Shown here in pieces: positions 1 through 10,741 of a stretch of 64,000 nt of DNA (position 1 is its first letter; every line of letters starts with the position of its first letter). The notes under the pieces are model-generated. The model was not told the origin of the DNA, searched no databases, and saw nothing but the letters and a program-made list of their open reading frames with translations. The stretch is from contig NBIV01000024.1 of the NCBI GenBank assembly GCA_003194525.1, positions 186,001 through 250,000 on the forward strand, in the 5' to 3' direction. A program made the position numbers and the translations under genes. This DNA comes from Gracilariopsis chorda (Eukaryota > Rhodophyta > Florideophyceae > Gracilariales > Gracilariaceae).

Positions 1-49
1 GGTGCGCCAATAAACCGCCCTGTATGCCCCTCTACGCGCTTGCAAAACT

Positions 50-111
50 GCCATTTGGCGCAACACCTCCCTACCACTTAAAAAATTCAGCAGCAGCAGC
101 AGCAGCAAAGC
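50..111. repeat. Direct repeat, copy 1, with CAG microsatellite
   Basis: This stretch, beginning near CCATTTGGCGCAAC and ending in a (CAG)n run, is repeated almost unchanged at 1412-1472. The two copies flank the helicase fragment. A complementary CTG run follows at about 125-139, so the CAG and CTG runs can fold together. I infer a repeat belonging to the mobile element; its exact boundary is not visible. Confidence 0.6.
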
Positions 112-230
112 GTTCAGTTAATTAGCTGCTGCTGCTGCATGTTGACTGTGCAATGGCTGCTGAATGGCTTGCAATACAATCAAATTGTAGTGCCAGCCAC
201 TCAGCAGCAGAAACCCAGCGGTTCATTCTG

Positions 231-297
231 ACACGTGGCAAATTGCACTGCGCCAGTGCAGTACATTCCAACACGTGGCAAATTGCACTGCGCCAGT
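231..297. repeat. Short tandem duplication, 40-bp period
   Basis: A 27-base block starting ACACGTGGCAAATTGC occurs at 231-257 and again at 271-297. It lies at the left edge of the helicase-like frame, so the first residues of that frame come from the duplication and not from the helicase family. Confidence 0.7.
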
Positions 298-1155
298 ATA
301 CGCCAAGCGGATGATCCGGCATTTGCGTCGCTGTTACGTTCCATTGCACGAAACACAATATCCAACAACGCTCCAATACCACTCAGATCTACCGTTGGCA
401 TGCAAACTGCCTACCAATTCCTGTGGAAGTGGCTCACAACACGACGCAAGGAGGATGTGGATCTCAGCAAAATGCTCATTGCCTCCACAAATCAGTTGGT
501 CGATGAACACAATGCGGCAGCGCTGGATCTGTTTCCTGGTGAACGCTTCACTCTTCCGTCAGCTACGACGGTACAACCTGACGGTGTACCAAACTCAGAG
601 TCCGACGTCACAAATACCTTTGTTCCCGAGTTTGCGTATCAGTATGCACCTACTGGTGTACCTCCTCATAACTTGGATTTGAAGATTGGTGTGCCAGTTA
701 TGGTCATTTGGAACGTGTTGCATCCGGCTGTGGTCAACGGAAAGCTGTTCGTAGTCGTGCGTGTCGATCATTTTACGATGCAGGTGGCTCGATTCGACGA
801 GAACGGACAGGTACTGGAACGACAGCTCCTGCATCGTATCGACTTCGAGTTTTCTTTCGCAGACATTCGCATGATTCGAAGGAAGTTCCCCATTCGTCTT
901 GCATTTGCAGCTACAGTTCACAAAGGACAGGGAAAAACCTTGGATGGCTTGGTTGTGGATGTACGATCCAACTTCTTCTGCGCAGGTCAGTTGTATGTTG
1001 CATTGTCGCGCATTCGAAGGAACGACCATGTGCTGCTCCTGCATGATCCGCAGCTTACACCCGCGAATGCGCACACAATTCATCCAATGCCTGTTCCCAT
1101 CGCCAACCCAGTGCTGCCTGAAGCCATTCAGTTCTGCATCCCTCCACAACCGTAA
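295..1155 (+). pseudogene. Helitron/Pif1-type helicase, C-terminal remnant
   Basis: The frame is open to 1155 but has no credible ATG and lacks the N-terminal helicase motifs (Walker A and DEAD-like box), so it is a 5'-truncated fragment. The visible part matches the last third of Pif1-family helicases. A segment around LIASTNQLVDEHN is followed by the TVHKGQGKTLDGL motif (motif V type) and GQLYVALSRIR (motif VI, with the arginine finger). Such C-terminal segments are common as the tail of the Rep-helicase protein of Helitron rolling-circle transposons, and the twin GC hairpins downstream fit this. A broken host PIF1 gene is less likely because the sequence is surrounded by repeats. The function, if ever active, would be 5'-3' DNA unwinding during rolling-circle transposition. 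Confidence 0.65.
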
Positions 1156-1260
1156 TCATATCTCTTGAATTCTTCTTTCATTGAATTAAACTACTTGCTT
1201 TTCTGCTTTTGCTTTCTCCACCCTCTTTTTTCCTTACCGCTGTTTATCACTCCTCCACCG

Positions 1261-1293
1261 CGGCGCGCAGCGCCGCCCGCGGCCGAAGGCCGC
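1261..1293. repeat. Twin GC hairpins, copy 1
   Basis: Two adjacent stem-loops are visible: CGGCGC-GCA-GCGCCG and then GCGGCC-GAA-GGCCGC, separated by CCC. The same pair recurs at 1694-1725. Paired GC-rich hairpins of this look are found near Helitron ends, which agrees with the helicase remnant just upstream. Helitron identity is an inference; I do not see a clear CTRR terminus. Confidence 0.55.
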
Positions 1294-1411
1294 TTCCTCT
1301 TGTCTCTCCATTATAAGTATTTGTTCCTGTATGAGGGGGGTGTTCTTGATTGGATGGAGGCATTGCGCTACAAAATCCTCTTGCACGGCCCCGTTTGCCC
1401 ATCCAAATCGC

Positions 1412-1472
1412 CCATTTGGCGCAACGCCTCCCTACCATTTAAAAAATTCAGCAGCAGCAGCAGCAGCAAAGC
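1412..1472. repeat. Direct repeat, copy 2, with CAG microsatellite
   Basis: Near-copy of 50-111, including the CCATTTGGCGCAAC start and the (CAG)n tail. It lies about 250 bases after the end of the helicase frame, so the two copies bracket the fragment. Confidence 0.6.
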
Positions 1473-1501
1473 TTCCTGCTTACTGGCTGGCACTCTCATA
1501 A

Positions 1502-1572
1502 TGACTGCAGTGCCACCCAGTTACACAAAGCAACGTGTCGCGCTTCCTCATCATTGACTGGCACTGCAGTCA
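1502..1572. repeat. 14-bp perfect inverted repeat
   Basis: TGACTGCAGTGCCA at 1502-1515 is matched by its exact complement at 1559-1572, with a 43-base loop. It sits between the second direct repeat and the second twin hairpin and probably belongs to the same decayed element. Confidence 0.55.
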
Positions 1573-1693
1573 ATTTAGGCACCTAGGCGCCGCGGCGTCC
1601 CGTGGTTCTACGAACGATATTGCGAGAGCAAGCGAGCAAAGTGCTCGGAGAGCTTCCGAACGCCACGAAATACACAAAGCTACAAACACAACG

Positions 1694-1725
1694 CGGCGCG
1701 CAGCGCCGCCCACGGCCGAAGGCCG
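1694..1725. repeat. Twin GC hairpins, copy 2
   Basis: Repeats the 1261-1293 pair with one change in the second stem flank. Two copies 430 bases apart suggest either two overlapping element ends or an internal duplication. Confidence 0.55.
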
Positions 1726-2680
1726 TTTCCACTTGTCACAAAGCTATTGATTAATACAAGTCTGAATAGGGCGACAGCGCCCATTGCAATTATCAGCATG
1801 AACGAGACCAGACAGCACCCACGCGAACGGGCACAAGCGCGAAGATACAAAGGTTTAGCCATAGGCCGAGTAAACCCGATAGCGTCGCGAGCAGTAGCGA
1901 CGAGCCCAGCATTGTGCTGACCTGTTTGATTGCCCTGAGCCAACTTTGGAGACACATCCCTACGTCATGAATCACTACAATGACCAAATTGTGACTGCAT
2001 TTGTACGAGAAATCGTATGAAATTGTCGTACGTTTCGTAGCCACATTTGACAGGTGTGTGTCCTGTCCGTGTTGTACACCAAAAGTGTACGAGAATTTCT
2101 ATGGCGTGAATCCTCTACTGTATCAGATTTAGTTTTCTATCTCTACTAGGTGGTGCGGTCTGCATTGAAATGCGGCTTGTCCCTGAAGAGCACATTGTTC
2201 GCTCTGCCAATGCGCAACGCCATCCATGGCCTGATGTACATCGCACGGCTCAGAGCAACCTCATGCAACGCGACTAAGCCGAATTTGCGACGCAATTATA
2301 CTTAAGATGGAAGACTTTGATTACCGTCAAAGGGTTACACGATCCGATACTTGCACCGGTCCAAAAGCAAAAATCTTGTCAAGGACCGACACCGTCAAGG
2401 ACCTGTGGTACAAGGATACCACTCGAAAATTCGTTAGCACTATAGTCTACTTCCGGCTTGCGAAAAAACGTAAATCAAAAGCAAGAGGTTGCGTACTACC
2501 CAATAATTCTTTCCCACATTCACAATGACGGCGGCGAACAGCTGGAGTAGCCCAAAACTCAGCTCGAATTCAAACTTGAATCCAGGTAGAATGTAACATG
2601 TGTCCTCTTCCCGAGTCAGCTTGTGTCTGCAGGCCGTCTTCCAAAATCAGTACCTGTGGCAAAGCAAAAGAGATAGTTTG
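1726..2680. other. Intergenic, no gene seen
   Basis: Only short open frames without recognisable domains occur here. The stretch lies between the Helitron-like debris and the 3' end of the glycosyltransferase gene. Confidence 0.5.
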
Positions 2681-4818
2681 TCAGAGTTCTCTTTTAATCA
2701 TTCGACGCGCAGAAAGCCGATTTTGACTCCATGTCGTACCTGCTAAAAGGGCCTTTGGTCCACCCAGTCGCATGGCTGCACCTGTGAAGCTCGACCAGGT
2801 CGAGCCGAGTAAAACTTTGACTTTTGACAAGACCATTAGGTCTGCCATTGCGTACTTCTCACACTCGGCGCCACGATCATCACATTTCCTGTCGATAAAC
2901 ATGATGCGATCTTCTCCAAATATGTTTTGAAGCTTCTTGCAAACCTCAACTGTGTCTGAAGCCACGAAAAACTTGTTGACTGTGCCGTTGTTCAGCATTT
3001 CTCGCATGGTGCTCACGAAGTTGTCCATTTTAGTTACGGCGCGCCACTTGTCCAACAGCTCTGCGTCTTCCTTGTAGTATAAGCCGCGATTGTCTTTCAC
3101 ATCTATAATGTCTTCGTCCAAATTTCGATTTCTTATGTGAGCACCTCCCACTTTCTCCATCCCTCGGGTATAAATCGGGTCGGCCATGCTCACAATATCG
3201 TTTCGCACAGGAAGATTACGAATTGGTTCGTTTTCCGACTCCCAAGTGGTGACATTGGTATTCATTATTGCCGAAGACTTAAAGTAGATGCTCCTATCCG
3301 GGTTATCAACAATAAACTTACCAACATCCTCTTGAAGCATGTAGTTGTAAAAGTCTATATCGGCCCAGGCCGCATCGTACTTGACGTTCCCAGCAAGGGG
3401 CCATTTCGGGCCGAACTCGTCCATAACAGGGAAGTGGAGGTGCGTAGCGTTGAATATATCTGAGTAGAGAGCATCAAAGTGTTCATCCTTCTCCCAAATC
3501 ACAATAGGTTCACGGCCTGTTCTCTCTGCAAACGAGATGCCGCTTCCCATGGAGCGAAGGCGATTGCCAAGACCATTTTGCACATGAATGAGGACAAAAC
3601 GTGGTCGTACATCTCCGTCGATGACCTCGTCAATGCCTGATGCTTTCTTTCGACGATTCATGTTGGACAAGAAAATCTCAGACGTGCGGGTGGTCATGGA
3701 TGATATAATGCCCCACGGAACCCCGTAGTCGTCGTGCATACGGCGCCCAAGCGAAAGACTGCGAATCTCAGAGTACTGTTCCTTTGTAACCAGTGTTTTC
3801 AAGGCAGGGGGAATGTACTTTGCTCGAAGTGAATCGGGATGTTGGTTGAGCTGTTCATATTGTGAGCGTCGGAAGGACCTGTTCCAAGGCTTTGCGATCT
3901 TCTCGAGGATGAGGCGGTTAATATCGATTTGAACTCTCGGGAATTTTACGCCGGTTTGTGCACGTGATTCATCCTCGTGGGAGATGTGGGAGACGTGGTC
4001 AAAGCTGACGTTGAGTCGGTCAGCGCCGGAGGCTTCTAAACGTTCGTAAAGATCGTCGTCGTCAAATCCGTAGGTCTGGATTCGCTCGTCAAAACCGCCA
4101 ATTGCCCAAAAGCGAGTTTGCGAAACAACCAGAGCGCCGTTGAGATGCATTTCGTTGGCGTTTCTGGAGTTCATGTAGTAGCCAGTAAAGAAAGCTGGTT
4201 GCGAGGGTGGGAGCTGGTGGACATCTACGGCATCCGGATGCAGGACATAGTCGCAATCGACCTTGAAGACGACATCGTTTGTTGCGTGGTGAATGGCGAG
4301 ATTGTACGCACGGGAGAGCACCCACTGAGGTTCGTGCTCGACTCTTACGACGCGCACGGGGAGGGTGGAGTTTGAGGCTGCGACGACGGCGTCTACAACG
4401 GGGCGTAGCGGGGGCTTGGAGGACCAGTCTACGACGATGATTTCGGAGGCGTGGCGCACGTTGAGCCAGGAGGCCAAGGCTTGACGCAGCTGCGGCTGTC
4501 GGTTTGCGCATGCGGCGACGATGGAGTGGGAGGCGGCGGGGGGTGGTGAGGGGAGGGAATGGGTCGCAAGAAGCGGGGGAAGGATTGGAGGAGAAGGGGG
4601 GTGGTGAAGAAAGCAACGACTGTTAGAATGAGAATGAGAAAGAAGGCGTTAAGGTAGAGACGGCGGCTTGCATAGACGCGGGGGGAAGAAGAAACATGTT
4701 GAGGAAGAAGGGGTTGGACGAGTTGACGGGCGGTCATTGGTGGGCTGTCAGAGAAGGAGCAGAGGGAGGGTGAGGAAGAGGTGGAGGGGGGGTCTTGAAG
4801 GGCGGACTTTGAAACCAT
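2681..4818 (-). CDS. Two-domain Golgi-type glycosyltransferase (GT-A plus fucosyltransferase-like)
   Basis: The long frame (2681 to about 4600) has two transferase modules. The first resembles GT2/GT7-type GT-A domains: a nucleotide-sugar DxD-like DCD around residue 74 after ASWLNV, and an acidic GFDDDDLYERLEASG segment typical of the galactosyltransferase C-terminal subdomain. From about residue 290 the second module resembles GT-B fucosyltransferases, with an HVQNGLGNRLRSM motif, a later HIRNRN motif, and a C-terminal ASDT...GSTWSSFTGAA segment. The frame stays open upstream of ASWLNV (HSIVAACANRQPQLRQAL), so the TTG at 4477 is not the start. A signal anchor (basic SRR, then about 22 hydrophobic residues, about residues 54-77) lies just upstream in a different frame with ATGs at 4818 and 4737. 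The change of frame falls in a proline-rich stem near 4500-4600, close to a C6 run (about 4538-4543). It is either a one-base indel or a small unrecognised intron. The product is probably a type II membrane enzyme for cell-wall or N-glycan sugars; the substrate is unknown. Confidence 0.75.
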
Positions 4819-7800
4819 AGCAGAAGTGGTGGAAGAGAAGGGGTTTGGGGTAGGGGAGACAGCGCGTAGGCGGTGACTGTTTGCAGTGGTGTATCTACGT
4901 AGTGCGACGGCAGGGGCGTGGCGTGGTGGCAAGTGGCGGCCTCACGGGGCGCAAAAAGGTGCCATCTGGAGCGCTGTTTGGGCAAGCGTCACGCGTGATG
5001 CACTCCCCTCGTCGTGTGTGGCGCGCGGGCTGCGCACGGTGGTCGTGCGTGTGCTGTGTTTCGCCGCAAACGGAAGCGCCGCGCTGCCGGGGGACACATC
5101 TCCGCCAGTGTTTATTCCCGAACCCGCCCCAGTCTGTTTACAGCGCGCCGCCTCCTCCGTCCCCACGGTAAGCCGTGCTAGCCGCAAGGCGTCTCCGCTG
5201 CCCTTCTTCCCCCACAGAGCATCCAATTCGCGTCATGTGCGCTAACTTTATGCATCGCGTTAACAACTCTCATCTTCCCCTCCGGCTAGCCTACCTTCCC
5301 GCCGCACGAGCTCGGTGTAAAGGCGCGCACGCTACAAGCATTTCCCCCCTCACCTAACGCATTTCTGCGCCCACCCTCCGACTTGGGCATCCCTTCCTTC
5401 AATGCGCTGATAGCAATCCCGAACCTGTAGCTAAATGCTCATGACGTGTGCTGCGCACGTGCGTGACAGTCAAACTTGTTTAACCGTTCACGTCTTCGAA
5501 CACCGCTTGCAAACGCGCCCCGCCCACCTTCCCAGGCCTGCCTCTTCATAACCCCAGCTGCACCATATCGCCACGATCATGATCTACAGAGGTTACCCTT
5601 ACCTCTCAAAAATTCTACCCATATCTCATTTTCTACGGCTCATAACCCCCCCAAACGTTCACCGCCACCTCTCAGTATCACCCACTCAAAAACTTTCTAG
5701 GGTCACCTCCAAGCCAAGCCGCCGGCGTGCGTTAAAAGGCTGCACTTTCGCTCATTGTGTCATTCCATGTTGCTAGCGCACTCGACAAGCCAACGGGGAC
5801 TGCTACCAACGGTACCCTTCTTCATACCAACCACGTTCCCTACCGTCGCTTCGACCGTGCGTCCCACCACAGTGATTCGGCTCGCGTGATACACCAAACG
5901 CGCCACAAACCAAAAAAAAGGCGACCGTTTTGTGCATGCACAACCACGGTTTTGAGTCTCGCGCTTGAATCTCACCACCAATAGATATATGTGTCATCAA
6001 AATTCTCTGCACTTGCCACTTCGGCGACAACTCGTTCCTTCGCTCCTCCTCTCATACGCCTTCCCACCCAAACAGTTTTGCGCCCTTACCGCTGCAGAGA
6101 ACACGCCCACAGCGTTAAGCATGTTCTACGGCACTCATTGACCCTTGCTTGGAGGGTCACTCACGCAAGTTGCCACGCGTTGTTTAATTCGATACCGCCC
6201 GATTATTGACTACGCTTCAAACCATATGTTCCGGCCTATCATACAGTACATTCACTTGCACACCTGTTCTTGTCCTTATGTCAACTTACGTAACGAGCAC
6301 GTTTTCGCGACAGATAAATAATGCCGCCCGGCGTGGTGCGGAGCTCGCAGAAAACGGCACATCTCACACACATCTATATCACCTTCTTTCAACTAGCTGC
6401 TTTCCAACTGCTCATTTCATTCGCTTGCGCCACAAAATTTCGTTAAGAGTATCGAAATCACACTCCCTTTCCACCTGCCAGTCCCGTACTACGACCGCTC
6501 CAACCACATCCCAGCCTTTGTCGGCCTGTCCTGGGCCATAGTTCGCAGCCGTCATTCTTTTCGGCCTTCGCTATCGCCCCTACCAGAAAAGAAGTGAACT
6601 ATTCGGATCGGGGACGGCCCCAGACACGGAAAGTGTAGGTCAAAGGCGAGCGAGAAATGCTGAGTAGCCAGACTCAGCGCGCAGGGCGAATGTTGCCACA
6701 AGAAAACGAAATAGCACTGTGTATTGACAGTAACATTACCCCAAGCGTTCCATGTCCAGAGTCTGGGCTCCAGACCTGTCCACAACTTTTGAGAATGGGT
6801 TAACTGATGCATTTGTAGGGTCAGAGAGCAGAAGCCTGAGCCCAAGCAAAGAAAATCTTTCCCCGCTTTTTCAGGCTGGGTTGTACGGAGATAGCCTCTA
6901 GGTCTCCACATTTCAATACCTTACTTTTCCTGATGAGAAGGAAATCGAGTCATACGAGCCGAGCCCCGCCTGCTCTCAGCATTCTTGAGATCTCTCTTCG
7001 AATGCTCTTCTTGCATCAATGTTGACGGAGACCAATACGTTCTCTATGTGCAGTGTATAACATTAGATGCCAGGGTAAAACGGTTACCGCTAACCTTTCA
7101 GGGGGTTAACCTTGTTAACCAGGCCCTTCGAAGTCTTTTTCCTGGAGTAAAAAGGTTAGCAGTTTTACGACCTCTACATCGTCAGACGCGTCAGAACGAC
7201 GTGGATCCGATGTCGGGTCTTCCCGTAGAAGCTTGGTGCTGATCTTTCAGTGTTCCGAGATAGTAGCTAGTGAGCGCAACACGGCTGCCGCAAGGTGAGA
7301 GCAAGCAGCAGTCATCGGCAACGTTCCGGTGACATGAATGGAGATTGGTACTACGGGACAGAGAAAATCTTTCTTCTCGGAGGAGCTTTACGTGATACAT
7401 AGAGTTTAGCGTGCTCGACGAAGAAAAGCTCCTTGTCTTGTTGGATTCTACTACAACGCGGTAATCAGGTAATGTGTGCCCATAAAGAAGAAGAACTTGT
7501 ACATAAGCAGAAGTGGAAGCCTACAGTGTAACAGGACAAGCACTCGCTCAAATACGTGCCACACATTCTCTGTCTGATACTGAGACGCGGCATAAGTGTT
7601 GCGGGATTACGAAGGTCCTAACCCTGCTCATACCAGTGTGAGGGGGCTGCGTATCTAAACGGTCTGAGACTGCATGAATTGTCTTGAACAGGATAATGGT
7701 TGCGTGGCAGACGGAATGTCTTCACTTTACGCAAGGCCGCATTGAATACGTAGCGGAAGAACCACGATATGTTCTTGCGTACACTGGAGCCAGTGCTCGA

Positions 7801-8058
7801 TTATGGCATACATCACCAATCGTGTGAGGAAAGCTATTTCCCCTCTCCGGGGCAGCTAGCCACGGATATTAATAACAAAGAAACCACTTCGCAAACATGA
7901 CAAGATAGAAACTTCCGCAACACGAGTAAGATAAAAACACCAACCCTTCACTATCTTAAAAGGTTAGGACATAGATCTGTGCGACTACAATTGTACAGCA
8001 GTTAGAAAGGCGTGTAGGCGTTCGGTTCGAACGACATGCGTGGCTTTCATTCACTGTT
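4819..8058. other. Long intergenic region, no gene seen
   Basis: About 3.2 kb with only short, domain-less open frames. The first kilobase is C/T-rich on the + strand and probably includes the glycosyltransferase promoter. The only local structure I note is a foldback at about 7072-7175. Confidence 0.5.
7072..7175. repeat. Small foldback, MITE-like
   Basis: Imperfect inverted ends: GGTAAAACGGTTACCGCTAA on the left against AAAAGGTTAGCAGTTTTACG on the right. Between them is a perfect inner palindrome, GGTTAACCTTGTTAACC, at 7104-7120. No target duplication is clear. It could be a tiny non-autonomous DNA element or just a local fold. Confidence 0.35.
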
Positions 8059-9596
8059 CTATTCCTGAACCGATGGATCCGGATCTTCAAACAGGGAGGC
8101 AGTCAGGCCCCTTCGACGACCTGCAGGAGCTTCATTCGGATTGTATCTCTTGTACGTAAACCCAATGAACTCTTCTACTTGCGGTTCCTTGATATATGAA
8201 GGTCGGGCTGCTTGTCTATCTTGGGGAGCACCGTTTTGTGGCAGCGGTTTCTGATCTTCAAAATAGCGCGTATCAGTTGGTCCATGCAACTCAGGCAGGA
8301 AGGGAGGCTTCATGGAGAAGAGATTATCCCAGTCAATACCATTGAAGAACGGGTGGTCTCGAAAATCTGCCATACCGTTCTTGGCTCCTAATCGGTACTT
8401 TGCGTCGCAAACTAAGGACTGGATAAGGTTCTTGGCCGCCCAACTGAGTTTTGCTTCAGGCGGGAATCGCAACGTTTCGCGCCAGTTGAGAATTTTTCTG
8501 CATGTCTTGAGAGCGTCTTCGGCATAAAACGGCGGGTATCCAACAAGCATCTCGTATAAGACCACTCCCAGACTCCAATAATCGCACTCCTTGCTGTAAC
8601 CTCTCTTCATCAGCACCTCACACGAGATGTAATCCGGTCTGTTTGGCAGGAGTAAAGCATTGCAAGCCAAAAAGCAGTTAGTATACAGAGCTCTATTCGA
8701 AAGCACTGCAGTGAGAAGGCTTTGATGAGGACGGAAGGAGTAGCTTACGTTCCAACTGTGGAAAATGCTTGTTTCCGGGCATTTCTTCTCCACGCGGCCG
8801 CTCTTTCTGTCATAGAGAGATCGTTGAGGGTTGAGTGGGAATCCGGTCCCGACGGATCTAGTTGAGACATTGGCAAAGCATCCATGTCTACGTTGAAGCT
8901 CTTGCACAAGCCAAAATCGCTGAGCTTTAGATGACCGTCCTTATCGATGAGCATGTTGTCTGGTTTGACGTCTCTGTGAATGAAGCCGAGTTTATGAATG
9001 GTGTCGATGGCAACAATCATTTCAGCGACGTAGAAACGAGCGTCATGTTCAGAAAGCGTGTCTCGTTCGATGAGCAGAGTCATAAGGTCTCCGCCGGGAA
9101 GAAACTCCATGACGAGATAGAGGTAATTCTTGTTTTGAAAGGCATAACAGAGCTGACACACAAAGGGGTGATTGGCAGCCACCAAAACATGACGCTCTGA
9201 CCATGCGTGATTGACCTGTTCCTTTCGCAACATGTCAGCCTTTCGTAACTTCTTCATGGCGTAGTAGTTGGCGCTCTTCTTGTGCTTGACGAGAATAACC
9301 TCCCCGAAAGCGCCGCGACCGATAATGCTCAGCATTTCGAAGTCAGCCTCGGACATGGGGCGGCGACGCTCACGCAAAAAGGCCAACTCACGCTGCACAT
9401 GTTGCTTGCGCATACGATCCTTCTCAGACTCTCTGATGGAGAGTGTGGAAAGACGGTCCTCGAGCTCATGCGAACGCTCTCTGGCGGCGTCGCGCTCGCG
9501 ATCAAGAGTGGAGAACAGAATCTCTATCTTTCGCTTCGCCAACTCGGCCTTGCTGGTGTTGCGCAAAGGGGACGGACCGGGTGCGGAGTCTGCCAT
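8059..9596 (-). CDS. NDR/LATS-family AGC protein kinase, two exons
   Basis: Exon 1 is 9596-8749 and exon 2 is 8638-8059, giving 475 residues. Residues 15-75 form the basic, helical N-terminal regulatory region that binds MOB cofactors in this family. The catalytic core has the glycine loop GRGAFGEV (93-100), ATP lysine K115, HRD at 207-209 and DFG at 227-229. A basic stretch (WRRNARKQ) precedes activation-loop S279 in AFSTVGTPDY. The C-terminal hydrophobic motif GFTYKRYN carries a threonine that counts as T444. Both phosphosites and the insert before the activation loop are NDR hallmarks. The usual APE after PDYI is SCE here; the glutamate is kept. I chose the ATG at 9596 (MADSAPG) because conserved sequence starts soon after; an open frame with a cysteine-rich microsatellite translation extends to 9881. 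Expected role: Hippo/MEN-type control of polarity and cell division. The divergent neighbour is the PGP synthase gene. Confidence 0.88.
8639..8748 (-). other. Intron in the NDR-like kinase gene
   Basis: Read on the minus strand, the donor is AC|GTAAGC and the acceptor is CCAAACAG|ACCGG. Removing these 110 bases restores the family-typical VGTPDYI across the junction, splitting the threonine codon after its second base. Confidence 0.85.
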
Positions 9597-9773
9597 GTTG
9601 CGGGGGATGGCCAGCGGTGAAGCTGTGGCGGAGTTGGGGCTTGAATCTGGTTCGGGTAAGGGGAACGCAACGCGCTGCGTTTGGTGAACAGGGGTGATGT
9701 GGTGTGGAAGGAGACGGAGACTGGGTTCAGGCTGTGGAAGGTGTTGTTGGTCCGTTCGTAGACACGACGATGG

Positions 9774-9788
9774 GTACCTTTGGTACCA
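9774..9788. promoter_or_regulatory. KpnI-type repeated motif upstream of the kinase
   Basis: GGTACCTTTGGTACC lies about 180 bases upstream of the kinase ATG. On the other strand it reads GGTACCAAAGGTACC, and almost the same string occurs at 17731-17744 upstream of the BSD2-like gene. A promoter role is only a guess. Confidence 0.25.
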
Positions 9789-9826
9789 GCGGCAGCGGCA
9801 GCAGCAGCAGCAGCAGAAGCAGCAGA
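9789..9826. repeat. GCA/CAG microsatellite
   Basis: A run of GGC/AGC triplets upstream of the NDR-like kinase. Translated on the minus strand it gives a cysteine run, which argues against using the upstream in-frame start of the kinase. Confidence 0.7.
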
Positions 9827-10039
9827 GAGGTGGCTGATTGTTTGTCAACATGAGAGAAACATTGGACGTGGCACATGGCACGGAACGTCAACGGCTGTTG
9901 CCGTTCAAGAAAATGCATCAACATTAGATCACACTGTGCATGATGCGTCACGGCTCCACTGTCTTCGGATTCCGGAGGCAGTCACCGCGCGTGCATCCGT
10001 TGGCGATCGCAAGTCGTTCCACCCTACGCACCTTCCGCG

Positions 10040-10741
10040 ATGCTCTCTTCACCGTTTGCGCTCACGCGCCATCAGATCGCCTTCGCTCTTTCCGTTCCGC
10101 TCCACCCTCAATCCCGCCTTCTTCCACACTCCGCTCCCAGAATCAACCCCAACAAATGCTCCTTTCATGCCACTTTCCGCTTTTCTAGAGCCTCCGTCCC
10201 CATGATCTTGACTTATGCGCGTGTTGTTTCCATCCCCCTCCTCGCAGCCGCCGCGCTTTCCCCCACCGTTCCGAACCCCTGCCTCACCTCTGCTCTCATA
10301 TTTGCCGCTGCTTCCGTCACGGACTTCTTCGATGGATACCTGGCACGTCGCTGGAACGTCGTGTCTCCTCTCGGCACCTTTCTGGATCCCGTCGCTGACA
10401 AACTCATGGTTGCTGTCGCTCTCACCATCATCACCGCCCGCTTACCTCATCCTTCAATCATCCTCTCCACCGCCATTATTGTCTCCCGCGAAATCTTTGT
10501 GAGCGCGCTCAGGGAATGGATGGCCACACTCGGCAAAAGTGCTCACGTCAAGGTTAGTACATGGGGAAAGGTTAAGACTGCCACGCAAATGCTTTCAATC
10601 ACTCTGCTTTTGGCATCTGCTACCACCAACGTTTGGTACGCCGCTTTTGGCTTGATAATGCTACCTGCGGCTGCCGTGTTGGCTGTCACATCAGCTGCTG
10701 ATTACGTAAGGGCCGCCCTTCGAGCCATCAACCAGCCCTGA
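10040..10741 (+). CDS. pgsA: CDP-diacylglycerol-glycerol-3-phosphate 3-phosphatidyltransferase (PGP synthase)
   Basis: This 233-residue protein makes phosphatidylglycerol phosphate from CDP-diacylglycerol and glycerol-3-phosphate, the committed step to phosphatidylglycerol in plastids and mitochondria. The complete CDP-alcohol phosphatidyltransferase signature D-x2-DG-x2-AR-x8-G-x3-D-x3-D runs from D95 (DFFDGYLAR) to D120. The rest is a bundle of hydrophobic helices as expected for an integral membrane enzyme, including a REIFVSALREW segment typical of bacterial-type PgsA. The first 50 or so residues are rich in Ser, Arg, Pro and His and lack acidic residues, consistent with an organelle transit peptide. 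M55 would be a start without it. No intron is needed. The gene is divergent from the NDR-like kinase, with about 440 bases between the two ATGs. Confidence 0.9.
   Translation: MLSSPFALTRHQIAFALSVPLHPQSRLLPHSAPRINPNKCSFHATFRFSRASVPMILTYARVVSIPLLAAAALSPTVPNPCLTSALIFAAASVTDFFDGYLARRWNVVSPLGTFLDPVADKLMVAVALTIITARLPHPSIILSTAIIVSREIFVSALREWMATLGKSAHVKVSTWGKVKTATQMLSITLLLASATTNVWYAAFGLIMLPAAAVLAVTSAADYVRAALRAINQP

Noticed and set aside
235-294. Upstream part of the helicase frame as a gene start
   Set aside because: It begins at GTG and lies in a 40-bp tandem duplication; no family similarity there.
4886-5245. 119-codon frame upstream of the glycosyltransferase
   Set aside because: No domain, GC-rich arginine/alanine composition, and it lies in the likely promoter of the opposite-strand gene.
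8020-8035. GGTTCGAAC as a tRNA T-arm
   Set aside because: No matching acceptor, D or anticodon arms around it.
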